Below, piece after piece: positions 42,103 to 50,429 of a stretch of DNA of 64,000 bases. A program made the translations under genes and the position numbers. Source of the DNA: Chloroflexota bacterium (GTDB lineage Bacteria > Chloroflexota > Anaerolineae > Anaerolineales > Villigracilaceae). The first letter of the stretch is position 1, and every line of letters begins with the position of its first letter. The notes beneath the pieces were generated by a model. That model was not told the origin of the DNA. It worked only from the letters and a program-made list of their open reading frames with translations, and made no database searches. The stretch lies in contig JACPYX010000007.1 of NCBI GenBank assembly GCA_016195815.1, positions 124,001-188,000 on the forward strand. Direction: 5' to 3'.

Positions 42103-42846
42103 ATGCCTGCAAATCAAACCAATGAATTGGATCACAGAGAATCGTCGTTAAGTGTGATTTCTTTGATAAGTTTTTTTGCGGCTGTCGCGCTCGGTGCATT
42201 GACGGCGGCAGTTTTATTACCCAATTGGGCTCCAAGTTTGGCGCAGTCTTTGGCCGGGGATAGTCCAAAAGCGTACTGGTATCTTTCGCGTGGTACGGCT
42301 TTTGTCTCACTTGGTTTGCTTTGGCTTTCGATGGCGCTCGGCTTGTTGATCACTAACAAGACGGCCCGCACATGGCCCGGCACCGCAGCAGCTTTTGCCA
42401 TTCACGAGTATGTCAGCTTGCTAGGTTTGGCATTCGGGATTTTTCATGCCTTGATTTTATTGGGAGAGCGGTATATCGGTATAAAGCTCGTAGAAATCCT
42501 GGTTCCGTTTGCCGCTGTGAATTATCGCCCCCTTTGGGTGGGGCTGGGGCAGGTTAGTTTGTATGTTTGGGCCATTGTGTCGGCGAGTTTTTATGTGCGT
42601 CAGCGCATTGGATCCAAAACGTGGCGATTGATTCATTTTGCCAGCTTCTTCACGTTTCTGACCGCACTGTTCCATGGCTTGGCTAGTGGCAGCGATACGT
42701 CACAGCCCTGGGCTCAGGCGGTGTACTGGTCATTGGGAGGAAGCCTTTTATTCCTGACATTGTATAGAATTGTAACGAGTCTGTTTCCCGCTCCTTCGCC
42801 TTCTGCCGCGCCTCGGCCGGTTTCACAGACTACCGCCCAAAGATGA
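42103..42846 (+). CDS. Ferric-reductase-like heme membrane protein
   Basis: 247 residues with six predicted helices. Pairs of histidines suited to two b-hemes lie in HEYVSLLGLAFGIFHALIL and HFASFFTFLTALFHGLASG, spaced as in the ferric reductase-like transmembrane domain (MsrQ, YedZ, NOX-type). There is no C-terminal FAD/NAD domain, so electrons probably come from or go to a flavinylated protein made by ApbE. The first and last helices lack histidine. AAAAAGGAG precedes the ATG, and a clear terminator follows the gene. Confidence 0.75.
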   Translation: MPANQTNELDHRESSLSVISLISFFAAVALGALTAAVLLPNWAPSLAQSLAGDSPKAYWYLSRGTAFVSLGLLWLSMALGLLITNKTARTWPGTAAAFAIHEYVSLLGLAFGIFHALILLGERYIGIKLVEILVPFAAVNYRPLWVGLGQVSLYVWAIVSASFYVRQRIGSKTWRLIHFASFFTFLTALFHGLASGSDTSQPWAQAVYWSLGGSLLFLTLYRIVTSLFPAPSPSAAPRPVSQTTAQR

Positions 42847-42874
42847 AATATTGAATCGCTAATTTATGTTATTG

Positions 42875-42899
42875 AACCTCCCTTCGGGGAGGTTTTTTT
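42875..42899 (+). terminator. Rho-independent terminator after the ferric-reductase-like gene
   Basis: AACCTCCC (42875-42882), a TTCG tetraloop, GGGAGGTT (42887-42894) and seven T (42893-42899). It ends the ApbE unit. Confidence 0.93.
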
Positions 42900-43203
42900 A
42901 TTGTTTGTTAGTGCATCCCACGACACTTAATAGATTTTGTTCGCATCTATTTATAAGAGGCAAGGAAACGCTGACGAGGCTCGTATGAAGACCCAACGGA
43001 CGAAGCTTGTTGCACGTGTGAATTTTTGCGAGAAGATTTCTCTTTGATTTTCTCACTGCTTGTTATTGATTTTTATGAGAAAATCGGGTAGTATTGACTT
43101 AACAAAAATGCAAAGTCTCGAACGGTACTGTGTTGTTGCATGGCTTGATGGCGATTCTTGTTTAATTTGTTCGGTCACAAAGTTTCGAGAGGAGTGTTGA
43201 GTT
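42900..43203 (+). other. 304-base leader of the exopolysaccharide locus; no gene
   Basis: No convincing ORF. Three structured elements are visible: an ACGAG-G-CTCGT hairpin at about 42976-42986, a perfect 10-base inverted repeat GATTTTCTCA/TGAGAAAATC (43046-43055 with 43076-43085), and TCTCGAA (43116-43122) complementary to TTCGAGA (43184-43190), just before the ribosome binding site. TTGACT at 43094 has no good -10 partner. It may hold a promoter, an operator or an RNA switch; no known riboswitch class was recognised. Confidence 0.5.
43046..43085. promoter_or_regulatory. 10-bp inverted repeat upstream of the EPS locus
   Basis: The arms GATTTTCTCA and TGAGAAAATC match perfectly over ten bases with a 20-base spacer. 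They could be a two-half-site operator or a hairpin. No T-run follows, so it is not a terminator. Confidence 0.45.
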
Positions 43204-44343
43204 ATGGAAATACGTTTATACCTTCAAATGCTGAGGCGCGGCTGGTGGTTGATTTTATTAACCACATTGGTTGCAGTGTCGGTATCCTTAGGAATCTCTT
43301 ATCTGGTAACTCCACAATATCGGGCGACGGCGCGCTTCATCATTAGTCCAAGTGCTGTTGTGGCGAATGGGCCTGATACAGTGTTGCAGGGGTTGCAAAC
43401 TATTGACAGGCAATCTGTAATGACTACTTATTCTGAGATTATGAACAGCAATCGTATCTATACAGATGCTCTTGCTTTTCTTCAACTTAAGTCCGACGAT
43501 TTGCAGGATTACACATATAAAGCGGTAGTATTGCCCAGCTCCAGCGTTCTGGAATTAAGCGTTGTTGGTCCCGATCCTCAGCTGGCGGCGAAAATTGCAA
43601 ATGCAATAGGCTTTCAAACTATTAATTTCACCCGTCGGCTGAACCAGGTCATAGGCATTGATTTTCTTGATACTGCTGTTCCGCCAACTGAGCCTTATAG
43701 CCCTCAACCGTTGCGGGATGCCGGCCTGGCGTTTGCACTCGGTGTGATCGGGGGCGCATTCCTGGCCATCCTTCGCGAACAACTTCGACTTTCGTTGGAA
43801 GTGTTTCGGCAGCGTCTTCATCTGGATAGTGAAACGGGCGTTTATAACAATAAATATTTTACGCGCCTTGTCAGCGAAGAATTAGCCCAAAATCCGGAAG
43901 ACGTTCTTTCGGTGGGTATAGTGGAATTGAACGGCCTTCAAGACATTATTGGGACCTATCCGGTTGCCGCTTTGCAAAGAATTCTTCAGAAGGTAACCGA
44001 TTCTCTGCGAAAGGAATTGCGTGGTAATGATGTAATTGGCCGTTGGAACGATATCAGCTTTATTGTTATGCTGCCCAACACTTCTGGAATGGCGGCTAAT
44101 GGAACTTTTGAACGTATTTTCCAGGCGCTTTCAGGTTCGGTGGATGTAGGTCAATTCGGTTTGAGTGTCAATCTCGATGCTCATATCGGCGGCGCCGAAT
44201 ACGGCAATCGAATTTCAGCGCAAGAATTGTTTGAAAAAGCCAACAGCGCCCTGCAGGAAGCTCGAAGAGAAAAAAATATTCCTGTATATGTTTGGGAGAT
44301 GAAGAACCCATTTTGGTCGCAGAAGTCAACAGACGCAGAGTAG
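43204..44343 (+). CDS. Wzz-like chain-length protein fused to a degenerate GGDEF domain
   Basis: 379 residues. Two membrane helices (about 14-36 and 173-190) flank an extracytoplasmic Wzz/YveK-type domain with the PPTEPYSPQ stretch before the second helix. Residues 205-365 are GGDEF-like (DSETGVYNNKYFTRLV start; RNDVIGRWNDIS at the active loop), but the GGDEF signature is replaced by WNDIS (281-285), so diguanylate cyclase activity is unlikely. A bound-ligand or regulatory role is more likely. The fusion would link c-di-GMP-type signalling with polysaccharide length control at the membrane. GAGAGGAG lies before the ATG. Confidence 0.85.
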   Translation: MEIRLYLQMLRRGWWLILLTTLVAVSVSLGISYLVTPQYRATARFIISPSAVVANGPDTVLQGLQTIDRQSVMTTYSEIMNSNRIYTDALAFLQLKSDDLQDYTYKAVVLPSSSVLELSVVGPDPQLAAKIANAIGFQTINFTRRLNQVIGIDFLDTAVPPTEPYSPQPLRDAGLAFALGVIGGAFLAILREQLRLSLEVFRQRLHLDSETGVYNNKYFTRLVSEELAQNPEDVLSVGIVELNGLQDIIGTYPVAALQRILQKVTDSLRKELRGNDVIGRWNDISFIVMLPNTSGMAANGTFERIFQALSGSVDVGQFGLSVNLDAHIGGAEYGNRISAQELFEKANSALQEARREKNIPVYVWEMKNPFWSQKSTDAE

Positions 44344-44376
44344 ATACGGGTTCTTAGCATTGCATAAGGAGAAAAT

Positions 44377-46671
44377 ATGCGTAAAAAATTCGCCAGCCTA
44401 TTGCTAGTTTCTATTGTGTTTATTAGTTTTCTGATGAGCCAGGTAATCTCTGTCCAAGCCCAGGGCGCTATAACGCCCTCGGTTTCTTTTCCCTTGACGG
44501 CGCGTCAGTTCAAACCTCTTGCGGCCGACCCAAACATCGTTACATGGGATATTCTCGGACAAAGCGAAACTCGACTTGTTGGCCCCTATGATTCAAATTA
44601 TTTTGCATTTGGACTGCCTGCTGACTGGAAATTGACTGGCGGAACTCAGCTTAATCTCTCTCTAGCTGTAACTATCAGCACCGGTGTTCAAGGGCAGGCT
44701 ACTGCCACATCAAACCAGAACCCTTATGGTGGAACCGTCGGTGGGGGAACGCTGACAGTTATATTGAATAGTACAGCCTTGGCAGTGCTGCCGCTAGACC
44801 AAACTGGTGAAATTCAAAGAAGTATTCCGATTCCTGTCGAGGCATTTAAATCGGATCGTGGCGATGGACGCATGGTTGTTGGCTTCATTCTCAACAGCGG
44901 TTTCTCCTGCTACTTATATGATCAAATGAACGTCATAATTCGAACCTCGTCGTTTTTTACATTGCCTCATGATTTGGTCTCGCCATCAACGAGTTTGGTC
45001 AATTTTCCCCGGCCACTATATCAGAACTCATTTATTCCAGATTCAGCCTTGATTGTTATCCCTGATAAACCATCATCCGGCGAATTACAGGCCGCAATGA
45101 CAATTGCCAGTGGCTTGGGCAATTTAACAAGCGGAGCTTTAAGTTTAGATTTGACCACTCTGAGCAAACTTACTGCCGACCAGCAGGCAAAAAGCAATCT
45201 AATCCTTGTCGGTAATGCTGCTTCTATGCCTGTGCTGGGACAGTTGCAGCTTCCATTGCCTGTTAGCGGCGGACAATTCCAGCTTGCGTCTGATAGTCCT
45301 GATGACGGTTTGGTCCAAATGATAAATTCACCCTGGAGCAGCGCGAATGTAGTGCTGGCAGTTTCTGGCAATACAGATCAGGGAACAATTAAAGCGGCCC
45401 AAGCAGTCAGCACTGGTGTTATACGCGCCAACAAAGCCCCCAATTTGGCTGTTGTTCAGGCGGTTCAGACGACCCCACTTCTGCTACCACAGCAAACCGA
45501 CCGGACGTTGACCGACCTTGGTTATCAAGGCTTTGTATTCGAAAACCGCGGCGTCGAAAGCGTCTCTTATAATTTCAACGTCCCGCCTGGCTGGGCTGTT
45601 GATCCGGAAGCGAGCTTTAATCTAAATTTTGGTCATTCGGCTCTGCTGGATTACAACCGTTCAGGGATTGTTGTCTTGTTGAACGGGAGTCCGATTGGCA
45701 GCGTTCGTTTAAGCGATGACACCGCCAGCCGATCTGTCAATAAAATCATAATCTCAATTCCTGCAACTGCCGTGATACCTGGTAACAATCGGTTAGATAT
45801 AAAAGCTAACCTCATCCCACGCGATAGTTGTACGCCTCCCAATATGCGCGGGCTTTGGGTAAATATTTGGTCCGATTCAACACTCCACTTGCCGATGAAT
45901 CCTTCTCCAATTAATTTGGCTACCAATCAGAGCCTTGCATCATATCCTGCGCCTTTTACTTACTATCCCGTGCTGGATAACACTGCCTTTGTCCTGCCGC
46001 ATGAGGATGTTGAAGCCTGGCGCGCTGCTTTACAGATCGCAGCCTATTTGGGTCTCAACGCGAATGGCCCGCTTTCCGCCCCATCTGTCTTCTATGGCGA
46101 TGCTATCCCTGTTCCGGAACGTTCAAAATACAACCTGTTGGTTATCGGTCAGCCCAGCCAACTGCCTATTGTAGGCGAAATGAACAGCTTTTTGCCGGCA
46201 CCTTTCTCGGATGGCAGTCCCGTCCCAACTGAGAAGAATTTCCAAGTCAATTACCTTATTCCGGCGGATTCCCCGATGGGTTACGTTGAGATGTTGGCAT
46301 CACCATGGAATTCCGATAATGTTGTTTTGGCCGTTCTAGGTAACGTGCCGCAGGGAGTCAAATGGGCCTCTTCATCATTAATAGACTCTACCCTGCGATC
46401 GAAATTGGCTGGTAACTTTGCAGTGATCAATGATCGCCAGATAATCAGCACCGATACACGTTTGTCTCCCACTATCAATGTTGGCGCTACGCAAAATCAA
46501 GATGTTTCTGTCATACCGCCCAGTAGTGCAGTTCAAACTACGCCCAAAGCGGAACGCCCTGTTTGGATATTGCCCGCGCTCATAATCTTAATTCTTTTGA
46601 TGGTTGTAATATTGGCCGTAGTCGCGGTTGGAAGTTGGTCTCGTAATCGCACCAGGCGAAAAGACAGTTAA
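44377..46671 (+). CDS. BcsB-like cellulose synthase regulatory subunit
   Basis: 764 residues: signal peptide (1-29), two homologous beta-rich units with repeated FNVPPGW/FGLPADWKL-type and ALIVIPDKPSSGELQAAMTIA patterns, and a single C-terminal membrane helix (about 733-754) followed by a basic tail. This is the BcsB layout, the periplasmic subunit that supports the cellulose synthase and guides the chain. Only BcsB is present; no BcsA/GT2 synthase or PilZ-containing partner is in the window. It may serve another beta-glucan or a general export role. AAGGAG precedes the ATG, and the Wzz-GGDEF gene ends 33 bases upstream. Confidence 0.8.
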   Translation: MRKKFASLLLVSIVFISFLMSQVISVQAQGAITPSVSFPLTARQFKPLAADPNIVTWDILGQSETRLVGPYDSNYFAFGLPADWKLTGGTQLNLSLAVTISTGVQGQATATSNQNPYGGTVGGGTLTVILNSTALAVLPLDQTGEIQRSIPIPVEAFKSDRGDGRMVVGFILNSGFSCYLYDQMNVIIRTSSFFTLPHDLVSPSTSLVNFPRPLYQNSFIPDSALIVIPDKPSSGELQAAMTIASGLGNLTSGALSLDLTTLSKLTADQQAKSNLILVGNAASMPVLGQLQLPLPVSGGQFQLASDSPDDGLVQMINSPWSSANVVLAVSGNTDQGTIKAAQAVSTGVIRANKAPNLAVVQAVQTTPLLLPQQTDRTLTDLGYQGFVFENRGVESVSYNFNVPPGWAVDPEASFNLNFGHSALLDYNRSGIVVLLNGSPIGSVRLSDDTASRSVNKIIISIPATAVIPGNNRLDIKANLIPRDSCTPPNMRGLWVNIWSDSTLHLPMNPSPINLATNQSLASYPAPFTYYPVLDNTAFVLPHEDVEAWRAALQIAAYLGLNANGPLSAPSVFYGDAIPVPERSKYNLLVIGQPSQLPIVGEMNSFLPAPFSDGSPVPTEKNFQVNYLIPADSPMGYVEMLASPWNSDNVVLAVLGNVPQGVKWASSSLIDSTLRSKLAGNFAVINDRQIISTDTRLSPTINVGATQNQDVSVIPPSSAVQTTPKAERPVWILPALIILILLMVVILAVVAVGSWSRNRTRRKDS

Positions 46672-46867
46672 CCACAAAACACTTGCTGTGGTCGCAGGGC
46701 GCAAACATATAATTATTGGTATTTACAATCTCGATTTCCTGGTTGTAAGTCTTCTGTTGGTTGCTAAGTGACTGCGAATTAGCGTCGTTTAGAATACTTA
46801 TGATCCAATTGCACTGAAAATATCGCATAATGTCGAAAACATAACAGCCGATTAGGAGGCAATGTCT

Positions 46868-47617
46868 ATGCAAAACGAAGCGCCGCTCGATATAATTCGC
46901 AGGTATGATCCTAATGCTTTGCGCCTTGTAGCGCAGAATCGGAATGGTTACTACGTCGCCAAGCGTATCTTGGATTCTCTAATTGCCCTTGTATTATTGT
47001 TGCTTCTTTCACCCTTACTGCTCTTGATTTCCATCTTGATCGTTATTTACTCGCCGGGCCCTGTATTTTTTACGCAAGAGCGGGTTGGGGCTAAAAGAGA
47101 GACGCATGGCAGGCATACATACTGGAAAAAAGCAACCTTTCCTTGCTATAAATTTCGTACAATGCACGTAAATGCCGACTCTTCCATTCATCAGGCCTAT
47201 GTAGCGGCATTAATTAAGAATGACGAAGAACAGATGACTGCTTTGCAAGGTGCGCCTACTCAACCTCGCAAACTGGTAAATGACTTAAGGATCATTCGTC
47301 CGGGAAAACTTCTGCGTAAATTTAGTCTGGATGAATTGCCACAATTGTGGAATGTGTTGCGGGGTGAAATGAGCCTGGTTGGACCCAGACCGGCAATTCC
47401 ATACGAAGTGGAGATGTATAAGCCCTGGCATTTGCAACGCCTGGAAGCTCAACCGGGCATCACCGGGTTGCAGCAAGTTAAAACACGTTCTGCGGCTGAT
47501 TTTGATCAACAGGTGCGATTGGATATCCAATACATCCAAAACCAGTCTCTATGGTTGGACATTAAAATCATGTTTGAAACACCTTTTGTGATCATTTCTG
47601 CAAAGGGCGCATATTAA
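46868..47617 (+). CDS. Undecaprenyl-phosphate phosphoglycosyl transferase (sugar transferase, WcaJ/WbaP type)
   Basis: About 249 residues from the ATG at 46868, which is eight bases after AGGAGG; an in-frame ATG at 46862 is only two bases from it. A reentrant hydrophobic helix at about 33-65 includes the SPGPVFFTQERVG segment. The catalytic core ends with KFSLDELPQLWNVLRGEMSLVGPRP, the signature of monotopic phosphoglycosyl transferases. It moves a sugar-1-phosphate from a UDP-sugar onto undecaprenyl phosphate and so starts the repeat unit of the polysaccharide. The donor sugar could be galactose, glucose or a diacetamido sugar made by the next genes. Confidence 0.93.
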   Translation: MQNEAPLDIIRRYDPNALRLVAQNRNGYYVAKRILDSLIALVLLLLLSPLLLLISILIVIYSPGPVFFTQERVGAKRETHGRHTYWKKATFPCYKFRTMHVNADSSIHQAYVAALIKNDEEQMTALQGAPTQPRKLVNDLRIIRPGKLLRKFSLDELPQLWNVLRGEMSLVGPRPAIPYEVEMYKPWHLQRLEAQPGITGLQQVKTRSAADFDQQVRLDIQYIQNQSLWLDIKIMFETPFVIISAKGAY

Positions 47618-47642
47618 TTTAATAGGGAGTGGAGGAGTTACT

Positions 47643-48659
47643 ATGGATGCACTAAAAGTGGGCATTATTGGATACGGGTATTGGGGGCCTAACCTTGCCA
47701 GGAATTTTTATGAACTTCCAACATCCGACCTGGTTGCGGTTGCAGATCGCAAGGAAGATCAACTCAAGCGTGCTCAATCGAAGTATCCTCAGGTCAAATT
47801 GACCAACGATTACCAGGAATTATTTAAGATGGGGTTGGATGGCGTCGTTATATCTACTCCTCCCAAGACGCATTTTCAGATCGCCAAAGATTGTTTGTTA
47901 CACGATTTGCATGTGCTAATTGAAAAGCCCATGACGCTTAACAGCCGTGACGGAGAAGAGTTGATTGAATTGGCCGAGGCGAGAGGCTTGACGCTGATGG
48001 TAGGCCATACCTTCGAATATAACTCTGCTGTGCAGGCCTTGAAGAAATATATTGAGAGCAGGGAGTTGGGGGATCTGTATTACCTGGATACCGCTCGGCT
48101 GAATCTTGGCCTTTTTCAACGCGACTCAAACGTGCTCTGGGATCTTGCCCCACATGACATTTCTATTCTGCTGTATCTACTTGACAAAAAGCCGGTCTCG
48201 GTAAGCGCACAAGGTATGCCGTGTGTCATTCCGGGGATTTATGATGTTGCTTACCTAAACCTTATATTTCCCGACAACCTGACAGCGTATGTTCACGTAA
48301 GTTGGCTGGACCCGTGCAAGGTGCGTCGCGTTACTGTTGTTGGTAGTAAGAAGATGGCGGTTTATAATGACATGGAAAGTGAGGGGAAGATAAAATTATA
48401 CGATAAAGGCATTGATGCCCCGGATTATACCAACGGCTTTGGCGAGTTTCAGTATAACTATCGCTCTGGCGACATCACTATTCCGAATATCCACTTTGCT
48501 GAACCTTTGCGTGAAGAATGCATGCATTTTATTGACAGCATCGCGAATCACACTGAGCCTAAAAGTTCTGGTCATAGCGGATTGCGTGTGACTAAAATAC
48601 TGGAGGCCGCCCAGCGCTCCATAGCCAATGGTTCCATGCATGAGGTGATCCAATGGTAA
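47643..48659 (+). CDS. Gfo/Idh/MocA oxidoreductase, WbpB/WlbA-like
   Basis: 338 residues. An N-terminal Rossmann fold starts with VGIIGYGYWGPNLARNF; the EKPMT motif near 98 holds the conserved lysine. The gene is followed by an acetyltransferase and a DegT aminotransferase, as in WbpB-WbpD-WbpE, where a UDP-GlcNAcA 3-dehydrogenase makes a keto sugar. I infer the same step here. It ends in a seven-base overlap with the next gene. GGAGG and GGAG occur before the ATG. Other Gfo/Idh activities (myo-inositol, dTDP-sugar) are possible. Confidence 0.88.
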   Translation: MDALKVGIIGYGYWGPNLARNFYELPTSDLVAVADRKEDQLKRAQSKYPQVKLTNDYQELFKMGLDGVVISTPPKTHFQIAKDCLLHDLHVLIEKPMTLNSRDGEELIELAEARGLTLMVGHTFEYNSAVQALKKYIESRELGDLYYLDTARLNLGLFQRDSNVLWDLAPHDISILLYLLDKKPVSVSAQGMPCVIPGIYDVAYLNLIFPDNLTAYVHVSWLDPCKVRRVTVVGSKKMAVYNDMESEGKIKLYDKGIDAPDYTNGFGEFQYNYRSGDITIPNIHFAEPLREECMHFIDSIANHTEPKSSGHSGLRVTKILEAAQRSIANGSMHEVIQW

Positions 48660-49141
48660 ACCCTGAATTTGCCCGAATTGCTCCAGACGTAAGACTGGGC
48701 CGGGATGTGAAAATCTACGCTTTTGTCAACTTGTATGGCTGTGAAATCGGTGACGATAGTAAGATTGGTACTTTTGTTGAAATTCAAAAAGGCGCCTACA
48801 TTGGGAAGCGGGTAAAGGTATCAAGTCATACATTTATATGTGAAGGCGTTACCATTGAAGATGATGTTTTCATTGGGCATGGTGTAATGTTTATCAACGA
48901 TAAATATCCTCGCTCCACGACGAGTGCGGGCCAGCTTCAGACTGAGGCCGATTGGACTTGTACACCCACCTTGATTAAACGCGGGGCTTCGATTGGAAGT
49001 AATGCCACCATATTGTGCGGTGTAACTGTTGGGGAGCGCGCCATTATTGGAGCAGGTAGCGTGGTTACTCATGATGTTCCGTCCGGAGGGGTAGTTGCGG
49101 GCAATCCTGCGCGTATTCTCCGGAAACTAGAATCTGAATAG
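48653..49141 (+). CDS. Left-handed beta-helix N-acetyltransferase, WbpD/WlbB-like
   Basis: 162 residues of hexapeptide repeats (for example IGDDSKIGTFVEIQKGAYIG) with a catalytic-loop histidine in VFIGHGVMFIND, ending VTHDVPSGGVVAGNPARILRK. Homotrimeric enzymes of this type acetylate the 3-amino group of UDP-amino sugars. The trio with the oxidoreductase before and the aminotransferase after supports a UDP-2,3-diacetamido sugar pathway. GAGGTG precedes the ATG, which overlaps the upstream stop region. Confidence 0.88.
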   Translation: MVNPEFARIAPDVRLGRDVKIYAFVNLYGCEIGDDSKIGTFVEIQKGAYIGKRVKVSSHTFICEGVTIEDDVFIGHGVMFINDKYPRSTTSAGQLQTEADWTCTPTLIKRGASIGSNATILCGVTVGERAIIGAGSVVTHDVPSGGVVAGNPARILRKLESE

Positions 49142-49151
49142 GAGAATTGCA

Positions 49152-50252
49152 ATGGATATCCAGTTTGTAAACCTACACAAGCAATATAGGCCGTTAAAAG
49201 ATGAAATTCTTTCGGGAATTGAGCATGTATTGGATGGTATGCATTTGTTTCTGGGTGAAAATGTCCAGCAGCTCGAAACCGAATTTGCCCATTATTGCGG
49301 CGCGGCACATGGGATTGGTGTTAGTGATGGTACCGCCGCCCTGAACATTATTTTGCGGGCTATGGATATCGGCCCTGGCGATGAAGTAATTACCGTATCG
49401 CACACTTTCTTTGCAACTGCTGAGGCTATTATTCTAACCGGGGCGAAGCCGGTTTTTGTCGACATTGACCCGGCTACCTATTTAATGGATGTTTCTCAGG
49501 TGGAGGCGAAAATCACATCCCGCACCAAGGCCATCCTGCCGGTGCATTTGTATGGGCAGACTGTGGACATGGATCCATTGCTGGATATTGCCAAACGGCA
49601 CGGCCTGCAAGTTATCGAAGATGCATGCCAGGCGCACGGTGCTGAGTATAAGGGGCGTAAGGCGGGCACATTGGGCGATGCGGCTGGATTTAGTTTTTAC
49701 TACTCTAAAAATCTGGGCGCATACGGCGAAGGCGGATTTATTAGCACGAATAATGACGAATTGGCGGTTAAGATGCGGAAGATCCGTGACCACGGTTCAG
49801 GAGTCCGCTATCACCATGATTTGGTCGGTGTCAATGGGCGGTTGGATGAAATCCAGGCGGTGGTTTTGCGTGCAAAATTGCCGCATCTTGCCGCATGGAA
49901 TGAGAATCGCCGTGCTCATGCGCGTCAATATAACGAACTGCTGAAGGGGTCGCCGGTTGTAATACCAACCGAATGTTTCGAAAACACACCTGTCTACCAT
50001 CTCTATGTGATTAGCGCTCCGAAACGGGACGAGTTGCAGGCCTTTCTAAAAGAACGCGGTATTTCCACCGGTATCCACTATCCCATTCCCATACACCTGC
50101 AGAATGCAATGGAATTCCTTGGCTGCAAGCAAGGTGATTTGCCGGTGACAGAACATGTGGTATCTCAAATACTCTCGCTGCCAATGTATGCCGAGTTAAC
50201 GGATGATGAAATTAAATACGTTGTCGATTCAATCAAGATGTTTTACGAATAG
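49152..50252 (+). CDS. DegT/DnrJ/EryC1-type sugar aminotransferase, WbpE-like
   Basis: 366 residues, full length for the family. Pyridoxal-phosphate residues are visible: Lys186 in FYYSKNLGAYGEGG as Schiff-base lysine, Asp157 in EDACQAHGA. GVSDGTAALNIILRA at about 56-70 binds the cofactor phosphate. It would aminate the 3-keto sugar made by the Gfo/Idh enzyme. Together with the acetyltransferase this gives the WbpB/D/E order. AGGAG precedes the ATG. The substrate remains an inference. Confidence 0.92.
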   Translation: MDIQFVNLHKQYRPLKDEILSGIEHVLDGMHLFLGENVQQLETEFAHYCGAAHGIGVSDGTAALNIILRAMDIGPGDEVITVSHTFFATAEAIILTGAKPVFVDIDPATYLMDVSQVEAKITSRTKAILPVHLYGQTVDMDPLLDIAKRHGLQVIEDACQAHGAEYKGRKAGTLGDAAGFSFYYSKNLGAYGEGGFISTNNDELAVKMRKIRDHGSGVRYHHDLVGVNGRLDEIQAVVLRAKLPHLAAWNENRRAHARQYNELLKGSPVVIPTECFENTPVYHLYVISAPKRDELQAFLKERGISTGIHYPIPIHLQNAMEFLGCKQGDLPVTEHVVSQILSLPMYAELTDDEIKYVVDSIKMFYE

Positions 50253-50429
50253 AGCATCTTTGGTCTGAAAAGAATTTGGCCGATGCGGCAAGTTATATTG
50301 AAGATGTATGCTGTTATTCGTTCGGTCGTAAACAGGGTTACAGTGAACAAGTTTCTTGTTGGTGCTTGCTCGATTTAAAGTTGGCTAGTTGGATTTCGTC
50401 TGTTTATAGATATGTCGAACGGAGATTTT

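Noticed and set aside
42951-43020. Hammerhead-ribozyme-like CTGACGA core in the EPS leader
   Set aside because: The segment following CTGACGA cannot form stem II ending in GAAA, and no stem I/III pairing was found, so a ribozyme is not supported.
43094-43122. Sigma70 promoter at TTGACT before the EPS locus
   Set aside because: The bases 17-18 downstream are CTCGAA, not a -10 element, so no promoter is annotated there.
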